Notes under the pieces: generated by a model
Told to the model about the DNA's origin: nothing
Database searches by the model: none
The model's input: the letters and a program-made list of their open reading frames with translations, nothing else
NCBI GenBank assembly: GCA_022113835.1
Contig: JAILWY010000009.1
Location: 6,300,001-6,364,000, forward strand
Length of the DNA: 64,000 bases
DNA from: Atopsyche davidsoni
Lineage: Eukaryota; Arthropoda; Insecta; Trichoptera; Hydrobiosidae
Direction of reading: 5' to 3'
Part shown: in pieces, positions 44,001-55,800 of the stretch
How the letters are laid out: each line of letters starts with the position of its first letter
How positions within the stretch are numbered: position 1 is the first letter of the stretch
Made by a program: the position numbers and the translations under genes

Positions 44001-46163
44001 ATAATTGGGAGCCAAATCTGTTTGATTAAACAAACCTCTTTTATAATTTAACAATTCATTTAATTACGGGTATACAGAATAAAACTTGATTTATTTCTTA
44101 TCAAACAAAAGCCCTTAGGGCTTTAAAGTTAATATAATACAATTTTGAAAAGATAAGAAATAGAATGTGTAGTATAAAAACTCAAGGCTACTGTAATATA
44201 AAAAATAATTATAAGAAAGTTTTATAAAACACATTTGTAAAAAGAAATAAAGTGTTATTAATTATATGTAAGTACTTAAGATCAAAAAATCAGAATATAT
44301 TCTCTACAAGTCGCACATAAGAAGGAAAATACAATAATCAATGAAATCGTTCTTAACACATTGTGATCGGGAGACGCATAAATGCGTTCCTCGCTGCCTG
44401 GCGGTAGAGGACGGGAGACGCATTTATGCGTTCTGCATAGACTGGCGGTGGTGTACGGGAAACGGATGAACGCTCGCTTTACCCGAGCAGTTACCGGTGC
44501 CGTATCTTTTGCCAGCTGTTGACAAACATTAGACACAAACAAATATCGAAGTATTTGAAACCATGGTCATAAAAAATAACGGTAAACTATACCAACAGAA
44601 CACAATAGTTATTACTGCAAACTAAATAAACAGAGACTCTCTCCCTTATTTCAGTGACACTGTGATACTATTTTCGTCATACTATCATACGTTGACGCAT
44701 TATTAGGTTGTTTTGTTTCTGATTAGATCTAATAAAAATTTACAAAAAGTATTGTGATTTTTTATAACAATGTAATTTTGATCGTAAAAGTGTGTTTTTC
44801 ACTTTCCATTTCATTTATTGTATAGTAATTTTGTGTACAAAGCATGTATGTATAATAAATAAATAAAGCAATTATTTTAGATTAAGACACTAAAAGTTTT
44901 TTTGAAAAATACCCAATAGTTCGAAAGATATGGCTATTTTACAGAAACTGTAATTTGAGACGTATATATCCAAAAAACCCCCGATCTCAGCCCCTAGGTG
45001 ACAAAAAAATCACCCGATCACAATGTGTTAATAAAAAAAATTAATCCATAAATTTAAATCATGATAATGACCAACAAACATTTAATGTGAACGATGTTCT
45101 TGCATCTTCTTGGAAAGTTTAAGTAAGCCCGGTTTGTAAACCCAGGGATATTTGTGCCAGAGCCGCACTTAAGGGGCCAAAGAGCCGCACTTTGCCGACC
45201 CCTGGCATAGATGACAAGCTGAGAAGAACACCCAAGAAATCCCAAGATCATCTAACTATTGTGTGCCCCTCTCGGAATGCCACTAGCTTGACATGTGACT
45301 CTGCGGATGCATACTGGGTTGACTTCTCTCGAACGTTTGAATAATAACACTTTCAATACTTGATTATGAAGTTTATTTAATATACATGTATATCCATCGG
45401 TGAACAGCCGATGGTCGAACTAATTACAATGAAATAAAGAGAGCCGAGGCTCGAGAGCCAGGGCTCCGGCGGCAACCGCTGATGGTCGTCGAATGAATCC
45501 TTTGCAGCGGCCATAAACAATCATAAGAAATACCAAAGGGACCTAAGTCGGTCGGTAAGAACAACAGTATTACAATATTTCCGAGAGAGTAGGATTATAA
45601 ACAAGCAGGGAAAATACATAACATAACAAACCCACGAACACATTTACACCATGGAACACAAGTACCAGAGTAGACATTCCAAAACTAAATCTGTGCAGGT
45701 GGCTGTTGACTATTTAAACTGACTACTTGTGGGTCGCGTGTGTTGTTAAACACTTCGAATGCCCAGGGTCGGCCTCAGCCGGTGCGGTGAGGTACAGAGA
45801 TCGGCATATTACCTGCTCACGTCCGACAGCTGCTCGGGAGAGCATCCTTTTATGCTCCAGCAATGCTCTTTCGACATCGAATTCTTTAATTTCGATATCA
45901 TCCAGTCCAGGAATCGAGGAGGCATCTCTTTCGTGTTTCAGCAAAGCTCCATCGACGTCGAATTCTTCTACTTTGGCCTTGTCATACGGCGGGGCGCCGG
46001 CGAAGGACGCCTCGGCCGGCGCGTCCTCGAACTTCAAGGAGAATATCTCGACAGGCTCGCCGCCGTCTTCAACATCAGGGATTTCCTGCTTTACACGAGC
46101 GTTCACTTTAAGGCAAATCTCAGAGATATCATTTAATAATACATAGCACTGCACACACGACAT
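41067..46163 (-). CDS. C2H2 zinc-finger protein with 19 tandem fingers (2 exons, 673 aa)
   Basis: Probable DNA-binding nuclear protein. Exon 1 (46163-45813, 117 codons) encodes an acidic N-terminal region beginning MSCVQCYVLLNDIS and containing VKQEIPDVEDG and two related segments (VEEFDVDGALLKHERD and IKEFDVERALLEHKRM), an internal duplication. Exon 2 (42737-41067) encodes 19 fingers of 28 residues of the type FACDQCSYSCNRKVYLKKH, joined by HTSEKP linkers. Donor GTAATA and acceptor TTTCAG are both clear and phase 0. Finger-to-finger identity is very high, so the array expanded recently or is homogenised. The 3.1-kb intron is mostly transposons. The stop looks newly acquired, because finger remnants continue downstream. 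The binding site and targets are unknown. I am sure of the family; the choice of start codon is less certain. Confidence 0.85.
43252..43910 (+). mobile_element. piggyBac-type element with duplicated 3' end, in the zinc-finger gene intron
   Basis: Flanked by TTAA at 43248-43251 and 43911-43914, with tips CACACT at both ends (then AAAAACGAGGCGGGTAC on the left, TTAGACGGGTACC on the right, inverted). A plus-strand remnant around 43430-43610 reads SDSEQSDNEEVE and later VYEVVQLFIGNNLFDYL, as in piggyBac transposase N-termini. About 100 bp of the 3' end occur twice (from about 43603 and 43808), separated by about 110 bp that match the 3' end of the piggyBac element at 18697-19746. Two palindromes near the left end are centred at 43275 and 43319. 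Confidence 0.82.
43942..45204. mobile_element. hAT element (copy 2), interrupted by a piggyBac MITE
   Basis: The same CAGGGGTCGGCAAA termini as copy 1 at 34907. The target duplication is GCTTAGAT (43934-43941) against GCATAGAT (45205-45212), 7 of 8. Without the nested insertion it is about 590 bp and has no transposase. It sits in the intron of the zinc-finger gene. Confidence 0.9.
44357..45027. mobile_element. piggyBac MITE nested in hAT copy 2
   Basis: A 671-bp element with perfect 15-bp inverted ends CACATTGTGATCGGG and TTAA duplications at 44353-44356 and 45028-45031. hAT copy 1 provides the empty site (GTTCTTAATAAAAAAATTAA near 36446), with a single TTAA, proving insertion and boundaries. 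There is no transposase ORF. Two 14-bp palindromes, ACGCATAAATGCGT and ACGCATTTATGCGT, lie at 44374-44387 and 44418-44431. Confidence 0.93.
45254..45642 (-). mobile_element. Possible solo LTR in the zinc-finger gene intron
   Basis: Read on the minus strand the segment starts TGTTCGTGGG and ends GGGGCACACA (TG...CA), with an AATAAA-like hexamer in its 3' third and GC-rich leader-like sequence in the middle. No matching target duplication and no second copy are visible, so the assignment is weak. Confidence 0.25.
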
Positions 46164-46388
46164 CCTGTCGAGTAAAATCGGTGGCTGCGAACCTGCGCGA
46201 ATGACGATAGAACAATAGCGGTAGGGCCATAGACTAGACGCTTTCTGTTCAAATAACATAATTGCAATGTGAATAAAAACTTCAATATTTTTTGTGATTT
46301 TATAAAACATTTAATATTTTTTATATACATTGGATATTTATAACGCAGCAAAGTATTGTAAAACTCCCGCACCGAGCGGCCACAGCTA

Positions 46389-48010
46389 GGGGAGATGTAG
46401 GTAATGGAGGTCACATTTTTTTGTAAATTGAAATAAAAGCAAATCTATAGATGTATTATTTATTGATTAAGCCCTATAATAAATTTTACTCATCTAACTA
46501 AGACTTGAGACCACATTTAATCATTTTGGCATATTGATTAAGGAACTATAAAAAAAACAAGTTTAATCACCATCGTCCACATCGGTACGCAATGGTGATC
46601 AGTGCATGGGCAATAGGCATGACGAAAGATTTTCAAATCCTCTTCCATAATGGGGGTACACGTTTACTATTTACGAAAAAAACTTTATTTCGGTAAAAAA
46701 CTAGAGTTTAACGAAGTTTAAAGCCATTTTTATAATATTTTTTCAAAAGTGCGCGAAAACGCTCGCAGGTGTCATCGCGTCCGCTCTGACGTCACGCCTC
46801 CTATTAACTATCATTGTCAACTGGCGTGCCATTGTGTTTGCATTGAAGACCATAGACCAATTTGAATACCATAGAGTTGTTTACAGGGGTATGACGTCAT
46901 GCGCTGTGACTGGTGTTTCAGTCAAAATGGCCGATTGCAGTATTTTAACCTTTTAATTTGTTGAAAATCTTATTAATCTTAGATTTTTAAATAAAACTAA
47001 ATCAGTTTATTAAATCCTTTTAATATGTATTTTCCCTTAAAATAATTATTTCTTTGATTCTTTGATACTGTCGTCACGCCTATTGTAGTCAGCACATGTC
47101 GCACACATATGCGGGCTGAGTTTCACCCTTTGCAATCTGCATGAGCCCAAAGCCCACAAGAAGTGCACCGGAACCACATTTTATTGTTTCGCCCGAATTT
47201 GCCGCATACAAGACGCCGGTCACCAGGTTTTTAGCATCATCGTCATTAGTATTCACTTCCGAAGTATTATTCGATTACATTTTGAAGACCCACCTTCTGC
47301 AGCTTGCCTTTCACAGCTTTAGCCTTCATTTTTGATCATGGTGTATGTCAAATCGTTGCATGCTGCTTCTTTCTTTCTTGTCTTGTGTTAAGAACATATG
47401 TTTTCTTAGACACCTGGATGGAATCTTGGATTCTTGGCTTGTTCTCGGATGTTGAATAAATCAAGGACGCTGCATCATATGGAGTTATCCTTCCTGCAAG
47501 ACGGCTCTTCATGAAAATGTCGCATTCTTTGCTTTGAGTGGTCCACAAAAGAACAGCAGTAGGCATATGAATATGGTTTTTCTTGCAATGCTTATGGACG
47601 GCCAGTGCAATATGGCTTCAGTATCAATAGAACCGGTTCGTCTGCAGAAGGCTTAGCATGATGGCTGAGTGCCTTTTTTTTATTGAAATTAGACTGTGTG
47701 GGTAATGGGGGTCACCTGACTCCGATTGCCTACATTGCTGAAAACGAGGAAAAAAAAACCCAACCAAAAAAGTTAAAGCTATAATGGCAATCTGGGTGTC
47801 AAATCACGATCTAAAATGTTATAGTTATTACATATCACAAATATAGAAAGAAACACCAAGTATTTTAAGCCTTATCTTCGGAATTGTCCACTAGAAAAAT
47901 TAGAACACAAGGGCGCGATTGGCTTCAAAAACATCGCCCTCTTTCGTTTGGTTTCTGTTAAAATGCGGTTACCACCATTGTCTATTGACTCCAATTGTCT
48001 ATATCTCCCC
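46389..48010 (-). mobile_element. TA-flanked DNA transposon remnant with DDE-transposase-type zinc finger
   Basis: A 1622-bp segment bounded by TA at 46387-46388 and 48011-48012. The ends GGGGAGATGTAGGTAATGG and, inverted, GGGGAGATATAGACAATTGG are imperfect inverted repeats. Between about 47100 and 47330 on the minus strand, broken frames give FRCTSCGLWAHADC, the PHD-like zinc finger found at the C-terminus of many pogo/Tigger-like DDE transposases. Another minus frame (47566-47348) reads through without recognised motif. An internal copy of the tip (GTGGGTAATGGGGGTCAC) occurs at about 47698. It starts 226 bp upstream of the zinc-finger gene's start codon. Confidence 0.65.
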
Positions 48011-48885
48011 TACCTTTAAAATTATTCAGATAAAATTGTTTTTTCATAACTGGCAGCAAAAATTGTGTCAATTATAATATAATGTCAAAAGCTTAGATAA
48101 CTTAGATATGCAAATGCAGCAGGAACATTTTGTCTGCAGTAAGTATAAAATGACGCTGCCTGATGTGATGTGAAATGTGATCACATATTACATACCAGTA
48201 ACAATGTCTTTTATTTAATAATAGGGATGTTTTTACCAGAACAATAAACAAACAATTTGGTGACTGAAACAAGTATATTGGCAGTTTGTTTTTGTGACTA
48301 GGAACATGAAAAGCCTAATAGTTAAAAAAAATAATGAATATAGGTTTAATGAATATGAATGAATACGATTTTCAGAAATCGAGAATGTTTACGAATGAAT
48401 TACGAAATATTATATAGTTGTGTTTTCATGAAAATCCACTCAGTTCCGTCAGATAAATTTATAGCTTCAAAATACTTGTAAAATACACCTAACTTATTTA
48501 TTATGCAGTTCTACATAAACAAAGGTCATATTATCTTTTTTACGTATCAAATTTATATCAATTAATAACTTAATTGGTGAGAAACATCACATGACGGAAT
48601 AAATTGACAGTATGTAGTTTTTATTAGGCAAATACATTCGGAGAATTTTATTAAGTTTATTCAATTCGCATTCATGTTTCTAAATTAACATCCAGTTGGT
48701 TTAACTGGATATTTAAGTAAGACTGCCATTTTTATGAGTCGTCGAATTTCAGAATTATGAGTCGTCTTCAGAGGATTTTTTCTAAATTCTGGCATATTAT
48801 ATATTTTCGATAAAATATATATTACTTCGATTGCAGTTATGATCAAGGTTGCATATTTCGTACTGCTATGCTAAGATATAATATA

Positions 48886-50311
48886 CTAGCGGATACCCGG
48901 CGTGTGCTACTACGCTAAAAAAAGATATAAGTACAGTTTATTTATTTGTTCGAAAAAAGGATAATTTAGTTTTTTTATTAACTTTTTTATTTAATGCTAG
49001 CGGATAAACAATGTTTTAAGGTTCCAAAAAACAGGAATTTTCTAAGTTCAATCCAGCAACAATTAGCAATTGGCCTAGAGCCTTGTTGATGGTTATGGTA
49101 AAAGCTATAAAAAAAACATTTTGCTTGTTGTGTTCCAAGTGTAATATTTTGGAACTTCAGGAACGCAAAATTATCAGTTTGACACAAATGAAAAAAAAGC
49201 CGTAAGTGTTGTATTTTGTGGCTGTGCTGCTCGTTCTTCGGCATTTTAAAATCTAAATGAACAGCAAGATGTTGAACAGTTGGATATCGTGCATGTATAC
49301 TGAAACCAAGAATTCGCCAGACAGCTTCATTACTGCTGATGTAACGACCCATCTGAAATTGAGTGATTTCATCGTTTCGATTTGAAAGCCCGAACTCTGC
49401 CATGTCACTGCTTCTGTTAACATATTTGCACATGTACTTAATGGATATCCCACATTGATATGAGCTTGAAATGTTTTTGACAGTATTGGACTGTATGGAT
49501 CAATCCATCTGTTATCAATGTCAATATCAACGTTTCTTACTTTAATGGTGGTGAATCCTCCATCTTCTGGCTATCGTCGTCTGTATTTCGGATATCCATC
49601 CTCACCAGTTTGAGTTTCATTAATCAAATCGCGTGGATATCTTTTCGTGCATTTGCTGTCTTTTTCGAATTCATATACAATGTGAATGTGTGAATTGTGG
49701 TCTTGTAGACAACGTCAGGAAGTATCTGATCTTCATGTTGATTCGGTAGTTCAGCAGATATAACACTATCGATTTGAGTTGGAACAATTTTTTCTTTCAG
49801 CTAAATTAGCGGTAAACCCCGTTTTTGCCATTTAATCGCCAGTATGCCTACGTCAAAGCATACGCCAAAGCAACTTGAGCATACTCATGTATATGTCTTG
49901 GGCTTCCAGTACGCATAATAATCCATAGATAAAACTTGTAATAGGATTATTTATGTTTAATAATTTTTTCCCCATATATAAACAGACAAACTCACTATGA
50001 TAAATCTCTCTGTTGTGAATGACAGATCAGTGATTTTGTGTTGAAAGTCCATTCTATGCGCGATCTTCACAATGTTCTTTTTTCAATTTTTTTGCGAGGA
50101 ACAATGTCGACTTTAAAGATTTTGAAAATGTTTGTATGGAAAATGTCGAAAATTGACTTATTTAATAGACCGAATGTATTTAATGCATTGTTTTAATAGT
50201 CTCAAAGATTCTTCGTATTATTGCCGGTTGGGGGCACATCGTTTGAATGGTTTCAAAGCCTATGACGGACATAGAAACATCTTTTGTTTTTTTTATATAT
50301 ATATATATAGA
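48886..50311 (-). mobile_element. Non-autonomous Helitron with both termini
   Basis: On the minus strand the element starts TCTATATATATA (50311) after a host A and ends GGGTATCCGCTAG (48886) before a host T, matching Helitron rules. It carries a damaged replication-initiator region on the minus strand between about 49850 and 48987 (PEDGGF, KYVNRSSDMAEFGL, EITQFQMGRYISSNEAVWRI, HARYPTVQHLAVHL). The catalytic helicase portion is absent. It is related to the fragment at 35043-36205 and supplies the 3' end missing there. Confidence 0.85.
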
Positions 50312-51244
50312 TAGATAAGCAAATCGCAGTAGTAAAAATGAAAATAAATCACGATATTAAGTAAACTATTATTCAAAACTACTTTTCATTTATGACTACA
50401 ACGTTTTACAATCTAGCATCTTTGAGCCTATTTGTAATCGAATGAGACCAAAAGCTTCAGCAGGGGGTCTCCCACTGCATTGTATGGCGTCATTGCGCTT
50501 ATCTTTGGAAAATATTTTATATTAATTTATAGTTTTGTATGTATTAAAAAAAATAGTGTGGCTAATTTATCTGGACACCAGATTTTCTTAAGCGGTGACA
50601 AAAAACTAAGTGTCAAAAATATTTGCAAACAATACACTTACTTGAAAGTAAGTGCAGTTGTTATATTAGATTATGTGCATATTTTGTTATATTATTGACA
50701 TCAAAAAGCGGTGGCGTGGAATGCACTGTAAACGAAGTTTATTATCTATTTTTAATTAATAATAATCAGAATTTTAGGACTTTGTAGTCATATTAAAAAA
50801 AAAAAAAACAATCTGCTTGAACCGAAACAGCCAAATTTTCTTTTTTACCTGTGTCGAACTCATCCAGGTGTCCATCAATCACCACCTGTAAATGACTATC
50901 ACCTAAGCCGCATCTTGTAAGCCCCACAACCTGGGACAGTCACAAACCGTATCGTAAACACTAAATCAAACAGGTAAATTAAATTAAAAGAAAATAAGAA
51001 TCTTGGGTATTTTCTTGGGGTGCCCGGGTATTTAATACGCATAAAAATAAAAATAAACGAAATATGATTAGCTGATAATGTAATTTTTTTTATAAATTCC
51101 ACGAAAACCCACAGAATTTTGAACAGTAAAAAAATAACCCGTGTAAATTTTGCCAGGCCGATTGTGAAAAAAATTAAAATTTCAAGTTGTTTATTTTGTT
51201 TTGTGTTAATTTGCGAGAGTTGTTTTACTTAAAATATGGTATAT
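50312..51244. other. AT-rich intergenic stretch with one dispersed-repeat copy
   Basis: No coding frame. At about 50886-50960 a copy of the repeat TTGTAAGCCCCACAACCTGG...GACAGTCACA occurs, in the same orientation as the copy at about 14727 and inverted relative to those at 51.6-52.5 kb. Confidence 0.5.
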
Positions 51245-52612
51245 GACGGGGGTAGCCAACTTGCGTACATGTGATTTACTTTTTATATTAAAAATGTGAC
51301 AAAGGCGTAGTATATGTGGGGAGAGGGAGGTGTGAAATACCTACTATGTCTATTTTCTGTGTTTCAGTTTTTAGCACTCTCGCGAGCTATGGGTAGATAA
51401 GCAAAATATATTATTTTACGGGCCAAAAAAGCCACGTCCAGTGATAATTCGTTAACTTTAAGTATTAAAGGTAAGTAGATCCGATACTAGAATAAATATA
51501 TTCTAAATTAGTGGTTTATTTATCATGTAGTTTAATCGGTTTCAAGATTCTTTAACTTTATTTTAGTAAATTTACTATAGTTCGCAGGGATATGCTTTCA
51601 ATACGGTATGTGACTATCCCCTGATCCTGCACGCAGGTTGCGGGGCTTACAAGGTGTGGCTTAAGTGGATTTCTTTATTTTCGTTATTGAGTTTTTATGT
51701 AGAGAAAAATGAGTGGAAAACAACCTATTTTTGCTCGAATTGAATAATAAGTTAAACAAATAAATAAGGAAGGAAGTTGAAGCTGGTGCGCAGCTGTCCT
51801 GTGTTCCTGCGCGCAAGTTGTGGGGCTTACAAGATTTTTTTTATTTTCGTTATTGAGTTTATGCAGAGAAAATGTGTGCAAAAAACCCTTTTAATGCACA
51901 AGTTGAAAAATCCTAAAGTGGTCAATATCGACCCCCAGGGGTCGATTTTGCCCTGCAAGGGGTCGATGACAGCGAAAAATAAAATTGGGGGTCCATGAAC
52001 TGTAAATGGGGGTCTACGAGAGTGGATCCCATTTAAGCAGGTCATCACCAAAATTTAGACATTTCGCAAATGTCATAATGCACCGAACGCAGATTGTACC
52101 TATGTACTTTGTGACGAATCGAAGCCCTGAAGCGTAGAAGTATTTTGTATGTTTTTAATTAATGTATTTTATTCTATTTAAGATATTAAAACGGAATTCC
52201 ACCAAGTATTCTCTGTCAAAAATATTGATTTTCTGAATGTTACTATAATTGCATTTTGTGTGTTTTTAATTAACTTTACATGTATTTTAACTTTTTCATT
52301 TTTAAACCCACTGTACAGTGAACCCTATGAAAGTGAGTTGTTCTATATAAGATGTCAAAAATATGTTTGATGTCGATGAATTTGTAAAAATTCAATATTA
52401 GCAAGGCAGGGGGTCGACGAAAAACAGAAAAACTCGACAAAATCGTTTGGGAAACTATGAGTTAAACGAATGAATATGTAAGGAAGTTGGCCACCCCTTG
52501 TGCGCAGCTGTCCCCTGCTCCTGCGCGCAGGTTACAAGGTATTTCTTTATTGAGCAAAAAAACGAATAAGTCAAACAAATAATGATTTATGTAAGGAAGT
52601 TGGTTACCCCTG
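51245..52612. repeat. Array of about 160-185-bp repeat units, split by a hAT element
   Basis: Three to four units share GGAAGTTGG, GTGCGCAGCTGTCC, CCTGCGCGCAGGTT and GGGGCTTACAAG. They begin near 51605, 51770 and 52485, with a last partial unit ending in GGAAGTTGGTTACCCCTG at 52612. The left edge has GGGGGTAGCCAACTTG, an inverted match of that right edge, so the whole array may derive from a hAT-like element with internal tandem repeats, but the outer 8-bp flanks do not match. Single copies occur at about 14727 and 50886. Confidence 0.55.
51910..52459. mobile_element. Second copy of the 2226-type hAT element
   Basis: Colinear with 2226-2814 over nearly all its length, with small deletions (for example a shortened right GGGGTCGAC region). 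The right tip TTTGGGAAACTATG is intact. The left tip is eroded (ATCCTAAAG instead of ATTCCCAAAG), and no clear target duplication remains. It interrupts the tandem repeat array. Confidence 0.85.
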
Positions 52613-52614
52613 GT

Positions 52615-52825
52615 GCTCGTAGGCGCGGGCCTCAGGCGCGGCGGGTAGAGGAGAGTTTCCCCGTGGTGGTGACCTCCGCCTGTAAGAGAGCGGGGCGTCG
52701 CGTGACGCGGCGTGGCGCGGCGTGACGCGGCGTGACGCGGCGTGACGCGGCGTGACGTCACTTGGCGGGGGCTCGGCGCCGCGGGGCCGGCGCGCCAGTC
52801 GCTCTGGTGCTCCGCGGCGGACCGG
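52615..52825 (+). promoter_or_regulatory. CpG-rich putative promoter and non-coding first exon
   Basis: A strongly CpG-rich block in an AT-rich setting. Six tandem 10-bp units CGTGACGCGG (52701-52758, one unit variant) end in a perfect palindromic CRE, TGACGTCA, at 52753-52760. A strong splice donor (ACCGG then GTGAGTAG) follows at 52825/52826 on the plus strand. No in-frame start codon with a long frame precedes it, so the exon would be 5' UTR. The gene it would serve is not visible and would lie beyond 64 kb. Confidence 0.5.
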
Positions 52826-55800
52826 GTGAGTAGTCCTCGCTCGCTCCCCTGTGCCCCCTGCGATGTAAACAAAGCATTTTCATACGGACTTCCCATGCGT
52901 TGTGATTTTATATTCGTGCACTGTCTCGCTCTGTGAAGTTTTATTTCGCTATTCGATGAAATCGTTGTATTTTAGAGTAAAGAAATTTGTATAATTTTTT
53001 TTTTGACAGGTTCGTGAATAAGTTCATATGAAAGCTAGGCATTTTGCATTCGCATAAATATCAATGAGACGATGCTTTATTTATATTTATTTAATATTAT
53101 TACCATGTGTCCTGTCAGACTGACACATTGGCTTTTCTACTACAGACCATAACCCCAAAGTGTGTTGATTTTTAAATTAATAACAAAAAAATACTAAATA
53201 TTTGCGTGATGAAACTGTTATGCAACCATTTAAATTATATTTGATTCAATAATTCATAGAAAAAAAAAGTAACTCACTTAAATATAAAAATTTATATATT
53301 TACCATAATGACATAATATTCATTAAAAAAAAAAATTCGAAAAAATAATAGCATTTATAATTTTTTGAGGCATTGTATTTGTAGATTTATTATAATATCA
53401 ACTTGTTGTCATTCTATGAAAAAAAGTTTTGCTCAGCCAAAAACTGTCGCTGTTTTAATAACGATGTATTATTATAAATATATATACGCCTTCCTTTTAG
53501 TAAATAATATAGCTTTGATTAATTAAGTTTTCTTTCCGAGCACATGTCGATCGATCTAACGGGCTAGGTGGTTTGGTCAGCAGATGGGCCACAGGAGTCA
53601 TGGAGATATAATTAGACAAATAGACTGCAAGAAAGCTTGCACATGCAAATGCCCGTTGCACAATCCTCAGGCGAGATGACTGCGCGAATTTCACTCTCGA
53701 ATGAGGTTAGAAAATATTTAAGGTTACCGAGTAATAAAAAAGTTGAAAATTTTGCAAACCTCTGTAGTCTTTTTTGTATTTTCAATCGAAATTATTACAA
53801 GGAAAACGGAAGTGCGTCTATGCAAAGTCATGCTGAATCGATGATTCGATAATGTGAAAATAGGTTTATACGATCGTTTAATTTATTTATGAGCCTAGCT
53901 GCTTGTATCACCGATGGCATCTTTAATGGCTTCAAGTTAAACATTGAACGCTTTAAGGTCTTTGTGTTGTTATTATTTATTAAATTATGATCGTTAATTT
54001 TTGTTGCAAATCCATAAATAATCAACCTCAATGTTGTAACAAAAAATCTTTTAGAATGTGATTATTTGATGCATGTTGCATGTTGAATATTGAATGTATT
54101 ATTAGTTACCTTGAATTTGTTAGTTGAAGTTAGACGGGTGGATTTAATATTGTATTTCATAATTTTTTTTTGTTTTTGACTTTAAATTGACCTCGAAACA
54201 ATTTAACAGTAAGAGAATTAATTAATTTTAACATAATGAATGAACGACATTGTACATTTCAGGTTTTCATAACCAGTAGAATTCAAGGGGTCTCATCTTT
54301 CATAAAATTATTACACACTTGCTCCTCCGTTTTTCAGGGAGCCAACTTATTTATCTGTAAATCGCAACAATCGATATAAAAAAAAAACATTCAACGGTTG
54401 TCTTATAGAAATATGATATACTCGTACGATGAAATAAATAAATAGTATTTTTTATTTCAAGTTGCAAAGCTGCTTTGTATTTTGGAACTGAAACGAGAAA
54501 AAAAATATTCCTGAAAAATTTACACTTTAGAAATGCATACTTTTTATTTTATTATTTATCGAATGAAAAATAACTAAATGTTTTCATTTGAGGTATCATT
54601 TAAAAGCGAGCGATATATTTGGATGGCCAATTTCGATGCAAATAATAAATATCAATATGCGCATACAAATATTCTAATTTCATTATACAGATTGTCAATC
54701 AAATAATTTGGATTATTTTTGATTATATAAGTATTGTCACCTCACCTGTCACCGGTGTAGCCCATATCATGGCACATTGGAATGCAGTACGTGTTTGATA
54801 AGCCTGGGAATGATTAAGCATAAGATTGCGCTTTGTTACAAAATTAATTTTATTTTACGAAAAAAATGGGAACCCCCGGAAGATCAATGTTCTTTTTGAG
54901 ATTTTTTCAGAAATTTATCTTTAATTTTGAGAATTGATCAAAAGTATTTAGGGTATTATGGCTAAGGTATTAAGCTTTATTAGCAATGATTAAACACTGA
55001 AAACAGCAATAAAAAATATAATTTAGATAGTAGTATTATGTAATATTTTAGATAATATTTATCGCAAATAAGGACTATTATGTGATTATACTGATTTTCA
55101 TTTATAGAATGAGAAAAATTTGACCAATTAAATTGATTATTATATTATGGTTATTTTTATTATTATTATCATGTGACATTGAGCGATAATTATGCTTCTC
55201 ATATAAAAAAATGGACTGTAGTCCAATTCGCTGAAGTGCTACAGTTGACTTCACCAATGATCTAATGAGAGGGATGCGTGAAAATTTAATACATGTTTCT
55301 GAGTCATGATCAAAGGATTCTAAAGCTGGGGGGAAGGGTCTCTAGTGGGCACTTGCTCCTCCCCCAATTAATACATGAATGCTAAATAAACATACATTTC
55401 TAACGTAATAGGACAATTTCTGCACAGTATTTCTATCCAAAAAGCGAAATATTTTAAGAAAAAATTATGAAAAATAGTGAAAGTATGAAAAATGATATAA
55501 GTACTGTTAGCTTTAAGAAAATTTAATCACACGAAGCATTAAAAAGAATTTTTCGTCTTTACGTAACATAGTCATGGGGGTTGACTCGGCGTACCTATAT
55601 ACATATTGCTTTTTTTCTGTACGTGGATTCGGAAAATATCTACAGGTATACAATTTATACATACAAGGCGTGTGTAAACACAAAACATGTCGATAGTAAA
55701 TATATATTAAGTGTAGTAGTGCCGGACTGGCGGGGTGAGGCCTTTTGGGGAAAATATTTACGAGGGTCCTGCGAAGATTAATCGGCATTTTAGGAGACAA

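Noticed and set aside
45723..46310. 195-aa minus-strand ORF as a single-exon gene
   Set aside because: A donor at 45812 and a matching acceptor at 42738 join it in phase to the zinc-finger exon. The part after the donor is intron.
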